From Ruminococcoides sp052118065 (GTDB lineage: Bacteria > Bacillota > Clostridia > Oscillospirales > Acutalibacteraceae), in the NCBI GenBank assembly GCA_052118065.1, contig JBQKHY010000006.1, forward strand, positions 1 to 64,000: a stretch of 64,000 nucleotides of DNA. Direction: 5' to 3'. Position numbers and translations under genes: made by a program. Under the pieces are notes generated by a model, which was not told the origin of the DNA, ran no database searches, and saw nothing but the letters and a program-made list of their open reading frames with translations. This document shows positions 8,758 through 18,900 of the stretch, piece after piece. The number at the start of each line of letters is the position of its first letter. Position 1 is the first letter of the stretch.

Positions 8758-10044
8758 ATGACATTTAATATAATTACACTGGGATGTAAGGTTAATCAGT
8801 ATGAATCTCAGGTTATGACAGAGGTTATGCTAAAGGACGGTTTTACTCATAGCCCTGACAAAGACCATGCAGATATTTTTATTGTAAATACTTGTACTGT
8901 AACTTCTGTAAGTGATAGCAAAAACAGAAAGTTAATAAGAAGAATTAGAAGAAATAACGAAAATGCAATTATTGTAGTAACAGGCTGTATGTCACAAGCA
9001 TTTCCGGAAGATGAAGTGTATGAAATTTGTGACATTGTTGTTGGTAATACAAACAGAAAGATTATCTCAAAGTTAATTAAAGACTATGTGGCAAATTCAG
9101 ACCATTATGTAAATGTTGAAGAACATACAGGTGGAGAAATTTTTGAGCCAATCAAGATTACTAACTTTGAAGAAAGAACAAGAGCACAAATTAAGATTGA
9201 AGACGGTTGTAACCGTTTTTGTGCATATTGTATAATCCCTTATGCAAGAGGCAGAGTTCGTTCAAAGGATATTAATGAACTTAAGGAAGAAGCAACAGAC
9301 TTAGCATCAAAGGGCTTTAGAGAAATTGTACTAGTTGGTATCAACCTTTCTTGTTTTGGTCAAGATACAAACCTAAATTTATGTGATGCAGTAGAAACCG
9401 TTGCATCAGTTGACGGTATTGATAGAGTAAGACTAAGTTCCCTAGAACCTGAAAGACTTGACCCAGAGTTTATCGAAAGACTTGCAAAGTGCGATAAACT
9501 TTGCCCTCAGTTCCATTTGTCTTTACAATCAGGTTGTGACGAAACACTAAAGAGAATGAACCGTCATTACGATACAGAAGAATACAGAACAATTGTAAAT
9601 AACTTGCGTAAAGCCTTTAAAGATTGTGCAATTACTACTGATGTAATGGTAGGCTTTGCAGGTGAAACCGAAGAAGAATTCCAGAAGTCCCTTGACTTTG
9701 TTCATTCAATTAAGTTTGCTAAGGTACATACTTTCTCATATTCTCGCAGAAAGGGTACAGTAGGCGATAAATTACCTAATCAAGTTGACCCACAAATTAA
9801 AAGTGAACGCAGTAAGAAAATGATTGAGGTTACTCTAAAAGATAGAAAAGAGTTCCTTAGAAATCAGCTTAACAATACATATTCAGTTCTGTTTGAACGA
9901 AAGAAAGAAGAAGGCTACTGGGAAGGTTACACAATGAACTACACACCGGTAAGAGTATTTTCTGATTTAGACCTAAATGATAAGATTGTAGATGTTAAAT
10001 TAACAGATGCTTTTGATGATTATTGTATAGGTGAATTAATTTAA
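8758..10044 (+). CDS. mtaB: tRNA t6A37 methylthiotransferase
   Basis: Radical SAM methylthiotransferase (428 residues) that converts t6A37 to ms2t6A37 in tRNAs reading ANN codons. It has the three-part layout of the family: N-terminal domain with three Fe-S cysteines (TLGCKVNQYES, NTCTVT, TGCMSQ), the radical SAM motif CNRFCAYC near residue 151, and a C-terminal TRAM-like region. LGCKVNQYES and the length favour MtaB over MiaB and RimO. It has its own promoter, and its 3' end overlaps the convergent gene by 9 bases. Confidence 0.93.
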   Translation: MTFNIITLGCKVNQYESQVMTEVMLKDGFTHSPDKDHADIFIVNTCTVTSVSDSKNRKLIRRIRRNNENAIIVVTGCMSQAFPEDEVYEICDIVVGNTNRKIISKLIKDYVANSDHYVNVEEHTGGEIFEPIKITNFEERTRAQIKIEDGCNRFCAYCIIPYARGRVRSKDINELKEEATDLASKGFREIVLVGINLSCFGQDTNLNLCDAVETVASVDGIDRVRLSSLEPERLDPEFIERLAKCDKLCPQFHLSLQSGCDETLKRMNRHYDTEEYRTIVNNLRKAFKDCAITTDVMVGFAGETEEEFQKSLDFVHSIKFAKVHTFSYSRRKGTVGDKLPNQVDPQIKSERSKKMIEVTLKDRKEFLRNQLNNTYSVLFERKKEEGYWEGYTMNYTPVRVFSDLDLNDKIVDVKLTDAFDDYCIGELI

Positions 10045-11262
10045 TTTCATAGTTAGGTTTGCAATTTCTTTAGTTGCAGATTTTTCCGATAAAGAACTAT
10101 AACTGTATAGCATTATACCATTATAGTTCTTTTTTATTGCAATTTCATATTCTTGCTTTAGTATATCGTCAAAGTCACTCCAAGTGCCACTGTCACTGTC
10201 ATCAGTACCGGCTTTATATCCGGCAAGACCTGAATATATTTTGATATTCTTATTTGTCTTAATCTTTAGCCAATCATTTATTGCATCCTCGTAAGTAAGT
10301 GCAGGATTGTCTAGGCTAAAGTAAATTTGAGGACAAATGTAGTCAATATATCCATCTTTACTACACCAAGTTTTTACATCAGCATATATTTCCTTGTTGT
10401 TGTCAACATTGCCTTGTGGTGAAATGCCAAACTGTACATTATCTTTAAGACTATGAACTTTCTCATATACCTTTTTGATAAGTGTATTAACATTGTTCAT
10501 TCTCCATTTATCAAGGGTAAGACAGTTGTTATTTTGTGCTTTTTTGTATTGATTGTATTCTCTACTGTCAAAACTTTCATCATCAGTAGGGTAGAAGTAA
10601 TCGTCAAATTGTATTCCGTCAATATCATAGTTAGCTACAATTTCTTCAACACCTTTTACAACCAAGTCTTGAGCTTTTTTACTTGCCGGATTAAGATAGA
10701 TTCCATCATCAGTTTCAACACCTATGGAATTATCTTTAATGTATGGGTTATCACTTGATAATTTTTCCGGAACTTTTTTGCTTTTAACTCTGTATGGGTT
10801 TACCCAAGCCTCAATTCTCATTCCGGAAGAATGTACCTTTTTACACATATATTTTAGTCCATCATAATTTGGATTTTTACCTTGTTCACCTGTAAGTAGG
10901 TGTGAGTATGGATATACACTTGAATTATATAATGCATCGGAAAATGGCCTAACTTGTACAATAAGTGTGTTAAAGCCTTTTTCTTTGCAAGTGTCAACAA
11001 TAAAGTCAAACTTCTTTTTAAAAGAAGTATAACTTCTGTCTGTGTCACTCATATCAAGGTCCATATATGTAACCCAAATTCCTTTCATAAAGAATTTGTC
11101 CTGACTTTTCTTAATAACCTTTTTAGTGGTACTTTCAGTTATAGGTACAGTTTTTGTGTTTATTACTTCCTTTACAGGATTAGCAACTTCATAGTAATTT
11201 AATGTGATAACTGCTATTAAAAGTGATAGTGCAAGTAAAGATAAATAAATTTTAGTTTTCAA
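10036..11262 (-). CDS. GHL10-type glycoside-hydrolase-like lipoprotein or secreted protein
   Basis: 408 residues with an N-terminal hydrophobic segment (residues ~5-22), then a TIM-barrel-like domain of the DUF187/GHL10 family: KGIWVTYMDLDMSD, LIVQVRPFSDALYNSS, RIEAWVNPYRV, DGIQFDDYFYP, QFGISPQGN and YICPQIYFS are typical family strands with conserved acidic residues. Relatives act on cell-wall or polysaccharide glycans; the substrate here is unknown. I start at TTG 11262 because GAAAGG lies about 10 bases before it; a longer reading from 11337 lacks a ribosome binding site. It converges on mtaB and diverges from the DUF1294 gene across only 25 bases. Confidence 0.85.
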   Translation of the reverse strand: MKTKIYLSLLALSLLIAVITLNYYEVANPVKEVINTKTVPITESTTKKVIKKSQDKFFMKGIWVTYMDLDMSDTDRSYTSFKKKFDFIVDTCKEKGFNTLIVQVRPFSDALYNSSVYPYSHLLTGEQGKNPNYDGLKYMCKKVHSSGMRIEAWVNPYRVKSKKVPEKLSSDNPYIKDNSIGVETDDGIYLNPASKKAQDLVVKGVEEIVANYDIDGIQFDDYFYPTDDESFDSREYNQYKKAQNNNCLTLDKWRMNNVNTLIKKVYEKVHSLKDNVQFGISPQGNVDNNKEIYADVKTWCSKDGYIDYICPQIYFSLDNPALTYEDAINDWLKIKTNKNIKIYSGLAGYKAGTDDSDSGTWSDFDDILKQEYEIAIKKNYNGIMLYSYSSLSEKSATKEIANLTMKLN

Positions 11263-11287
11263 TATTAACAATCCTTTCGGTGATATT

Positions 11288-11569
11288 ATGTTATATTTTC
11301 TGATTATATATTTAGTAATAGTGAATATTATAGCCATAGCCTTGACTATATATGATAAAAGAGCAAGTGCTTTAGGCTTGTGGAGAGTAAGAGAAAGTAC
11401 CCTGATGCTATTTTCCTTTTTAGGTGGTTCAGTATTAATGTACCTAACTATGAGAATTATTCACCACAAAACAAGACACCCACTTTTTATGGTTGGTATT
11501 CCCATTATTTTTGTGTTACAAATTATTTTTACCTTAGTAGTGCTTTATGCAGTAGGTTATATAGGATAG
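11288..11569 (+). CDS. DUF1294 family membrane protein
   Basis: 93 residues with three hydrophobic segments (roughly 2-19, 37-54, 68-90). The loop with YDKRASALGLWRVRE and the short HHKTRHPLF motif are characteristic of DUF1294 proteins, whose function is unknown. It sits 4 bases upstream of a pseudouridine synthase gene and is probably co-transcribed with it. The ribosome binding site is weak (CGGTGAT). Only 25 bases separate it from the divergent gene, so at least one promoter must lie inside a neighbouring gene. Confidence 0.85.
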   Translation: MLYFLIIYLVIVNIIAIALTIYDKRASALGLWRVRESTLMLFSFLGGSVLMYLTMRIIHHKTRHPLFMVGIPIIFVLQIIFTLVVLYAVGYIG

Positions 11570-11573
11570 TGTT

Positions 11574-12440
11574 ATGAATAGAAAAAGTTTAACTTTTATA
11601 GTGCCAATTGAATATGACAACAAAAATTGCAAAGAGTTCTTAAAGTATTATTGCAATATTTCTGCAAGATTAATTACTAGACTTGTAAGAACAGAAATGG
11701 GAATTACTAGGGATAATCAACTTTTAAGAACTATTGATAATGTGTATGTAGGAGATAAAGTAGTAATTAATTTACCTAACGACAGTAACGAAATTACTCC
11801 AACTAAAGGCGAACTAAATGTAATTTATGAGGATGACTATATTTTGATAGTAGATAAACCACCACTTATGCCGGTACATCCTACTAAAAATCACCAAACA
11901 GATACCTTAGCCAATATAGTCCGTTACTATTCACTTAACAAAAATGAGGACTATACCTTTAGAGCAATTAACAGAATAGACAGAGATACATCAGGCTTAG
12001 TTGTAATTGCAAAAAATAGATTTGTAGCAAACAAAATCAAATCTCTATATAAAGAATATACAGCAGTATGCTGTGGTAATATTGTCGAAGATAGTACGGT
12101 AAATAAAAATATAAAATTAAAAGAAGATAGCAAGATGGTTCGTGAAGTTTCTGATGATGGTGCAAAGGCTGTTACTCACTATAAAGTAATTAATAGAAGT
12201 CCAAGCTATACAGAAATTCTCTGTACCTTAGAAACCGGAAGAACTCATCAGATAAGATGCCATATGTCGTACCTAGGTTTCCCACTTGCAGGTGATGATT
12301 TATATGGTGGTTCTTTAGAGCATATCTCTAGACAAGCATTACATTGTAGCAAGGTGATTTTTACCCATCCAATAAGCAATGAAAAAATAGTTCTGGAAAG
12401 TAGTTTGCCTCTTGACATAAAATATTTGTTAAAATATTGA
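11574..12440 (+). CDS. RluA family pseudouridine synthase
   Basis: 288 residues. An S4-like N-terminal region (LITRLVRTEMGITRDNQLL) precedes the catalytic domain with INRIDRDTSGLVVIAKN, which holds the catalytic Asp, and the C-terminal RTHQIRCHMSYLGFPLAGD motif. It isomerises uridine to pseudouridine in rRNA or tRNA; the exact target (RluC/RluD-like or other) cannot be told from sequence alone. It follows the DUF1294 gene by 4 bases. No clear terminator before the ilvE promoter. Confidence 0.93.
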   Translation: MNRKSLTFIVPIEYDNKNCKEFLKYYCNISARLITRLVRTEMGITRDNQLLRTIDNVYVGDKVVINLPNDSNEITPTKGELNVIYEDDYILIVDKPPLMPVHPTKNHQTDTLANIVRYYSLNKNEDYTFRAINRIDRDTSGLVVIAKNRFVANKIKSLYKEYTAVCCGNIVEDSTVNKNIKLKEDSKMVREVSDDGAKAVTHYKVINRSPSYTEILCTLETGRTHQIRCHMSYLGFPLAGDDLYGGSLEHISRQALHCSKVIFTHPISNEKIVLESSLPLDIKYLLKY

Positions 12441-12464
12441 CTATTATGTAATTTGTGATAAAAT
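12437..12464 (+). promoter_or_regulatory. Promoter of ilvE
   Basis: TTGACT at 12437-12442, 16 bases, TAAAAT at 12459-12464. The -35 overlaps the stop codon of the pseudouridine synthase gene. Confidence 0.55.
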
Positions 12465-12500
12465 AGAACTAGAGTTCATATATGAAAGGTCGATTATATT

Positions 12501-13571
12501 ATGGAAGAAATTAAAATTGAACTTACTAAAAATCCAAAAGAAAAACCACAAGACGAAAGTAAATTAGGTTTTGGTCGTATTTTCACAGACCATATGTTCC
12601 TAATGAATTATGATGAAGGTCAGGGTTGGCATGACCCAAGAATTGTACCTTATGGTCCAATCGCACTAGACCCATCAGCAATGGTATTACACTACGGTCA
12701 AGAAGTATTTGAAGGTATGAAAGCATACAGAAATGTAAACGGTGGCATTAACCTATTTAGACCGGACAAAAATATGGCTAGACTTAATGTTTCTAATGAA
12801 AGACTATGTATTCCTCAGATTGACGAAAAGTTTGCAGTAGAAGCAGTTAAGAAACTTGTAGAAGTAGAAAAAGATTGGGTACCACATTCAGAAGGTACAT
12901 CTCTATACATTAGACCATTTATTTTCTCAACAGATGCTCAGCTAGGTGTTCACCCTGCAAAACATCTTCTATTTGTAATTATCTGTTGTCCTGTTGGTGC
13001 TTATTATCCTGAAGGACTTAACCCTGTTAAGATTTATGTAGAAGAAAATTATGTTCGTGCCGTTAAAGGTGGTATGGGCTTTACTAAGACAGGTGGTAAC
13101 TATGCTGCTTCTCTAAAGGCTCAGGATGAAGCTGAAAAGCAGAAATATACTCAGGTCCTATGGCTAGACGGTGTTGAAAGAAAGTATATTGAAGAAGTTG
13201 GTACAATGAATGTATTCTTTGTTATTGATGACGAAGTTATCACACCTGCACTTCAAGGTTCAATCCTTGGTGGTATCACAAGAATGAGTACTATTGAACT
13301 TCTAAAATCTTGGGGTTACAAGGTTTCAGAAAGAAGACTTTCAATTCAGGAAGTTGAAAAGGCAGCTGACGAAGGCAGACTAAAGGAAAGCTTTGGTACA
13401 GGTACTGCTGCAGTTATTTCACCAATCGGTGAATTAAAGTGTGGAGACAAGGTTATGACAATCAACAATGGTGAAATCGGTGAAATCAGCCAGAAACTTT
13501 ACGATAACCTAACAGGTATTCAGTGGGGTAAGGTTGAAGATAAGCTAGGTTGGGTTGTTCCTGTTTGCTAA
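12501..13571 (+). CDS. ilvE: Branched-chain amino acid aminotransferase
   Basis: Fold type IV PLP aminotransferase (356 residues) catalysing the last step of Ile, Leu and Val synthesis and the first of their breakdown. LHYGQEVFEGMKAYR, the PLP-lysine region FTKTGGNYAAS, VERKYIEEVGTMNVFFV and GTGTAAVISPIG are family landmarks. Length and N-terminus fit the BCAT type II group found in Firmicutes. It stands alone between its own promoter and a strong terminator, not next to other ilv genes. Confidence 0.94.
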   Translation: MEEIKIELTKNPKEKPQDESKLGFGRIFTDHMFLMNYDEGQGWHDPRIVPYGPIALDPSAMVLHYGQEVFEGMKAYRNVNGGINLFRPDKNMARLNVSNERLCIPQIDEKFAVEAVKKLVEVEKDWVPHSEGTSLYIRPFIFSTDAQLGVHPAKHLLFVIICCPVGAYYPEGLNPVKIYVEENYVRAVKGGMGFTKTGGNYAASLKAQDEAEKQKYTQVLWLDGVERKYIEEVGTMNVFFVIDDEVITPALQGSILGGITRMSTIELLKSWGYKVSERRLSIQEVEKAADEGRLKESFGTGTAAVISPIGELKCGDKVMTINNGEIGEISQKLYDNLTGIQWGKVEDKLGWVVPVC

Positions 13572-13596
13572 TCTAAAATCTAAAAGTTAAGACTTT

Positions 13597-13626
13597 AAGA
13601 CCTATGTTTTACATAGGTCTTTTTTA
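13597..13626 (+). terminator. Terminator after ilvE
   Basis: AAGACCTATG (13597-13606) pairs with CATAGGTCTT (13612-13621), then TTTTT. Confidence 0.88.
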
Positions 13627-13742
13627 TACCTTTTTTATCTTATCCTATACTTTTCTAAACTAAAATTCACCTAAATTATACTTGACTAAATTCCTAAAAA
13701 ATGATTGAATATTACTAAAGAAAGTTTAAGTAGGGATTAATT

Positions 13743-14267
13743 ATGAAGAAATGTCTTGTAGTTGTAGATTATCAAAATGACTTTGTATCAGGTTCTCTGG
13801 GTTTTGAAAAAGCTAAGGAACTTGACTCTAAAATTGCTAATTTAATTGATAAGTACCATAATAATAGTGATGATGTTGTTTTTACTTTAGATACTCACTA
13901 TGATGACTATATGAATACAAATGAGGGTAAATCTTTACCTGTACCACATTGTATTAAAGGAACAATTGGTCATAATCTTTATGGCAAAGTATCACAATCG
14001 GTTAAAGAATCGGATTTACTTTTTGAAAAGAATACTTTTGGTTCGGATAAACTTTTTGAATATTTAAAAAATAATCGGTATTCATCAATAGAATTAGTTG
14101 GTGTAGTAACAAATATATGTGTTATCTCAAATGCAGTAATTGCAAAAACTGCCCAACCTGAAACAGAAATTATTGTAAATAGAAATCTTGTTGCATCAAA
14201 TGACGACAAATTAAATGATGAAGCACTTTCCGTTATGAGTAGCTTCCAAATTAAAATAACAGAATAA
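13743..14267 (+). CDS. pncA: Nicotinamidase (isochorismatase-type cysteine hydrolase)
   Basis: 174 residues. The catalytic triad of the family is visible: Asp9 in VVVDYQNDFVSGSL, Lys in LFEKNTFGSDKL and Cys in VTNICVISNAV. The DTHYDDY stretch matches the metal-binding region of nicotinamidases. It would convert nicotinamide to nicotinate. The next gene, 12 bases downstream, is nicotinate phosphoribosyltransferase, its direct metabolic partner, which decides between nicotinamidase and other isochorismatase-like hydrolases. It is shorter than the E. coli enzyme but normal for Firmicutes. Confidence 0.88.
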   Translation: MKKCLVVVDYQNDFVSGSLGFEKAKELDSKIANLIDKYHNNSDDVVFTLDTHYDDYMNTNEGKSLPVPHCIKGTIGHNLYGKVSQSVKESDLLFEKNTFGSDKLFEYLKNNRYSSIELVGVVTNICVISNAVIAKTAQPETEIIVNRNLVASNDDKLNDEALSVMSSFQIKITE

Positions 14268-14279
14268 GTAGGTGTAAAT

Positions 14280-15728
14280 ATGACAGAAAAGAATATGACT
14301 ATGCTTTGTGACTTCTATGAACTTACAATGGCAAATGGTTACTTTAAGAACAGTTTTTATAAGAAAACTACATATTTTGATGTATTCTATCGTTCAGTAC
14401 CTGACAATGGTGGTTTTGCAATTGTAGCAGGTCTTGAACAAGTGATTGATTATATCAAGAACCTTCATTTCTCAAGTGAAGATATTGATTACCTTCGTTC
14501 AAAGAATATTTTTGATGAAAAATTTTTAGATTACCTAAAGGACTTTCATTTTACAGGTGACATATATGCTATACCTGAAGGCACACCTGTATTTCCAAAT
14601 GAACCTGTCCTTACAGTAAAAGCACCGGCAATTGAAGCACAACTTATCGAAACATTTGTACTTCTATCAATTAATCATCAGTCACTTATTGCTACTAAAG
14701 CAAATAGAATTGTGAGAGCATCACAAGGCAGAACAGTACTTGAGTTTGGTTCTCGAAGAGCACAAGGTGCTGATGGTGCAATCTTAGGTGCAAGAGCAGC
14801 ATATATAGGTGGATGTGCCGGTACTGCTTGTACAATTACCGATGAACTTTATGGAGTACCTGCCGGTGGTACAATGGCTCATTCTTGGATTCAAATGTTT
14901 GATACTGAGTATGATGCGTTTAAAACTTATTGTGAAACTTATCCTGAGAATGTAACACTTTTAGTTGATACCTACAACACCCTAAAAAGTGGTGTACCAA
15001 ATGCAATTAAGGTGTTTAAAGAAATTCTTTTACCAAAAGGCATTACTAACTTTGCAATTAGACTTGATTCAGGTGATATTTCTTATCTATCTAAGAAAGC
15101 AAGAAAAATGCTTGATGATGCAGGACTACAGTGTTGTAAGATTGTAGCATCAAATGCACTTGATGAAAACCTAATTCGTGACTTAGTGATGCAAGACGCA
15201 AAGGTAGATACTTTTGGTGTAGGTGAAAGACTTATTACTTCCAAGAGTACACCGGTATTCGGTGGAGTGTATAAGTTAGTTGCAGTTGAAGATAATGAGG
15301 GCAACATTATTCCAAAAATAAAGGTTAGTGAAAACACTGCAAAAATCACTAACCCACACTTTAAGAAAGTTTATAGATACTATGACAAAGAAAGTGGCAA
15401 GGCTTTGGCAGATGAACTTTGTATCTATGATGAAGTAGTAAGTGATAAAGAACCTAGAATAATCTTTGACCAACAAGTTACTTGGAAAACTAAAGAGTTA
15501 ACTAACTTTAATGTTCGTGAACTTCAAGTACCAATCTTTAAAGACGGTAAATGTGTTTATGATATGCCAACACTTGATGAAATCAAAGATTATTGTACTA
15601 AAGAAATTGATTTACTCTGGGATGAAGTTAAGCGTTTTGAAAATCCACATAAATATTATGTTGACCTTTCAGAAAAGCTATGGAATATAAAGAAAGACTT
15701 ACTTTCAAGATTTAAGAACTTTATATAA
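14280..15728 (+). CDS. pncB: Nicotinate phosphoribosyltransferase
   Basis: 482-residue NAPRTase making nicotinate mononucleotide from nicotinate and PRPP in the Preiss-Handler salvage route. Family features: MTMLCDFYELTMANGYF at the N-terminus, TVLEFGSRRAQGADGA, GTACTITDELYGVPAGGT followed by MAHSWIQMF with the reactive His, and FAIRLDSGDISYLS with phosphate-binding residues. It forms a two-gene NAD salvage operon with pncA. Confidence 0.95.
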   Translation: MTEKNMTMLCDFYELTMANGYFKNSFYKKTTYFDVFYRSVPDNGGFAIVAGLEQVIDYIKNLHFSSEDIDYLRSKNIFDEKFLDYLKDFHFTGDIYAIPEGTPVFPNEPVLTVKAPAIEAQLIETFVLLSINHQSLIATKANRIVRASQGRTVLEFGSRRAQGADGAILGARAAYIGGCAGTACTITDELYGVPAGGTMAHSWIQMFDTEYDAFKTYCETYPENVTLLVDTYNTLKSGVPNAIKVFKEILLPKGITNFAIRLDSGDISYLSKKARKMLDDAGLQCCKIVASNALDENLIRDLVMQDAKVDTFGVGERLITSKSTPVFGGVYKLVAVEDNEGNIIPKIKVSENTAKITNPHFKKVYRYYDKESGKALADELCIYDEVVSDKEPRIIFDQQVTWKTKELTNFNVRELQVPIFKDGKCVYDMPTLDEIKDYCTKEIDLLWDEVKRFENPHKYYVDLSEKLWNIKKDLLSRFKNFI

Positions 15729-15735
15729 AAGAAAT

Positions 15736-15773
15736 ATGCCTTGCCACTTAGTTGTGGTAGGGAATGTTTTTAT
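15736..15773 (+). terminator. Probable terminator after pncB
   Basis: CCTTGCCAC and GTGGTAGGG form a stem with two G-T wobbles around a short loop, followed by GTTTTTATT. Confidence 0.55.
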
Positions 15774-15906
15774 TCTTTAAAAGAAAAATCTATCCGTTTA
15801 GGACAAAAATAAGCAATTTGTGACAAACTATTTTATTATGTAAATCTTGTGTGATAAGATTATGATAATAGAAATTTATAAAATACAATCAAGAAAGGAT
15901 GATAAT

Positions 15907-18900
15907 ATGAGCAAAATAAACCTATGCACTAAGGCAATAATTATTTCAATTTTATGTGTATTGATGATTACTTGCTCAACACCTTTTGGCTATGCTGTAA
16001 CCCAAAAGAACACTCAGTCAATTGGAAACCTCAGTCAAGAGAAGTCAACTTATTTCAAAGATAATGCTTCTATGAAAAAGACTTATCCTAATGGTATGAT
16101 TATGTTTCCTGAGAAAACTGCAGAGCTAAAAATGAACAATTTTTATGCCTTAAATATTCTCAGACAAGGTGGCACAAAAGGTAAGTCAACAGTAAAAGTT
16201 AAGACCATTGACCTTACTGCTGAGTATGGTACAGATTACAAAATTTATTTAGATAATCTTACTACAACTGATGCAGTAAAAGGCAAGGCAAATCCTTATT
16301 ATGCTATTTCAAATTATAGTTTTATACCTCAAACAGGTACAACAGAAACTTCTTGTGAAAATGCAGATAGTAAGGATGTCGACAACAATACAAAGAAAAT
16401 TATTTCTGACTATAATGATTTAGTACAGAATGAGATTATGCCAACTTCATCTTCATTTAACTTAACTTTTGAAGATGGAGAAAGTCACAAAACAATTTAT
16501 ATTGAAACAAAGAAAAGTAAGTATGTTCGTGATGACTTACAGTTCTATTTCTCACTATGTAATGCTAAAAATTGCGACTTAGGCCAACAAACTACTTCTC
16601 TTATGACAATTAAGGAAGAAAGAGAAAAGCCAGAGTCATATATCACAGTTAGTGATACTAAGGTAAACCCAAAGTCAAATACTGCTTATGTAAAGATTAA
16701 TCGTTCTGGTAATTTAGGAAAAACTATAAACTTTACTGCCAAAACTTCTTCAGCCTCTGCTAAAGGTATGGTTAACTATTCTTCAAATGTTATGAACCTT
16801 ACTTTTACTCCAGGTATGACAGAAATCAAATTTCCTGTAGATTTGTTAGATGCAAAGAATGATACCTACTTTAATGTAAACCTTGATGATGTATCCAACG
16901 CAAAGGTAAAGAAAGACAAAGCAAAGGTTATTCTTTCAACAGGTGCAAAGGTTGATACTACTTCTGTAGGTGGCAGTAATACAACAGATACAGGCTTTGG
17001 TACATATAAGTATGACAATATTAGAGATGTTGAATTCGTTGATTTATCAAATCTATCTTTCCAAAATGGTAAAGGTACAAAATATAAAGGTAGAGATGCA
17101 ACATATAAGTACAATAGCTCTGGTGGATATTATCAATTAGGTTATGATAATGGTAGTAGTTGGAGATATGCAGCACTTGATGTTGCAACAGATAATATTG
17201 ACTTTGCTGGTGTCAATAAAGTTCAGGTGAAGTACAACCACGATGGTGGTTCATGTGCATGGGACTACGCCGCAGTTTATACAGATAGTCAGGATAAACT
17301 TGCTAGTAGTAATGCAGAATGTGATTGGATGTCTAAGCTCAAATATGGTGATTATTGGAAAATGACCAATATATCTTCATCAAGAATTACCCGTTTTATT
17401 GATGTAAAGGACCTAAATGCCAATCAAAAACTATATTTTACAGTCAGAAAAGGTAGTTTCTGGGGTTCTTGTGGAATAAAGTTCTTTAACAATGGCTATA
17501 GTAAAGGTGACTACGACAGTACTTGCTTAACTCTAATTAAGTACAAAGTAAATATTGCTAATAGTTCTTCTGTAGAATTATACAAAGACGGAAAACTTCA
17601 AAATGTAAAGGATGAAGTTTATAGAGGAGGCATTAAACTTACTGACCCTGTAAATGCCTCTCAGTCAACAAGTGTTGCTATGTATAGAGGTGAATCAGCT
17701 AGTTTCTCATATGCACTAGACAGTAAATATTCTGGTATGGTAAAAATCAAAGGTTACCGTCTAGTAAATAAAAAAAATAATACTAAGTCAGATATTATTA
17801 CTAATAGTCAAGAAGAATTTGATTTAACTCCAGACTTAATTCGTTCATATAGTAGCTTCATTTCAAGTGACAATACTATTACAATTGAACCTGTATTTGA
17901 GTACAGAGATGCTGAAGTTAAGGTAAAGAGTAGAAAGTCATCCTCTGGTATTACAATCAATGTTGATGACAGTAGTTGCACAGCAACTGCATTCTATAAG
18001 AACAACAAGATTGGTACACTTTCTTGGACTAATACAAAGAGAGAAAATCAGTCAGCAGACAAAAACGGTATTATTGGTGATGAAATTACTTTCAACTATA
18101 CACCTGACTCATCAAGTTCAACTGTGTGGGTTCCACATATGAAGTATCGACAAAACGATAATAAAGATATGGTTGAGTCAACAGTTGAAAAGGTAGAGAA
18201 TTTCTCAAATAATACAACCTGTAAAATTGATGTAACAAATGCCTATGCTTATTTTTATCCAGAATTTACAGTAATTAAGAAAACTAAGTTAATTGTAAAG
18301 AACCCTCAAAATGGCGATTATTTAGGCAAGGGCAGTAAATTTGAAACCAAAGAAAAGGATGGTTCATCTTCATTAACAGGTTATACAAACAATCTAAACC
18401 AAAATATTAGTTACGAAAATTCAGCCGAAAGTACAATACTTTCATTTAATGCAAATCCAAATTCTGGTTATAGAGCAAAGTGGACATATAGAAGTAGTGC
18501 TGATGGTAGCACAAAAACATACTATGGTAGCAACTTCTTCTATGCAGTACAGTATGCTTATGAATATGATGATAACTATGTAACACTTGAATTTGAAAAG
18601 GTTAATCCACAAGATCAACTAAAAGTAAGTGCATCAGGCTCATTACTTGTTAAGAATGGTTCAATTCTATTTCCAAGTAGTGATGATGTTTCAAATGATG
18701 ATGCCGACTATATTGCATGTAAGAATAGCACATTAATTTTTGAAGGTGGTACTACTTTAACAGATAATAATGGTAACTTTATTTTCAAAAATGAAGTGGA
18801 TTATGACGGTACAAGCAAGAAGAATTTAACATTTAATTTGTATAAAAATGAAGTTCATAGAGTTCTTGTAAAGTACAACGGTCATGACTATATTCGTGAT

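Noticed and set aside
15847..15906. A 20-residue N-terminal extension of the giant dockerin protein
   Set aside because: It lacks a ribosome binding site and would bury the signal peptide; ATG 15907 has AAAGGA upstream.
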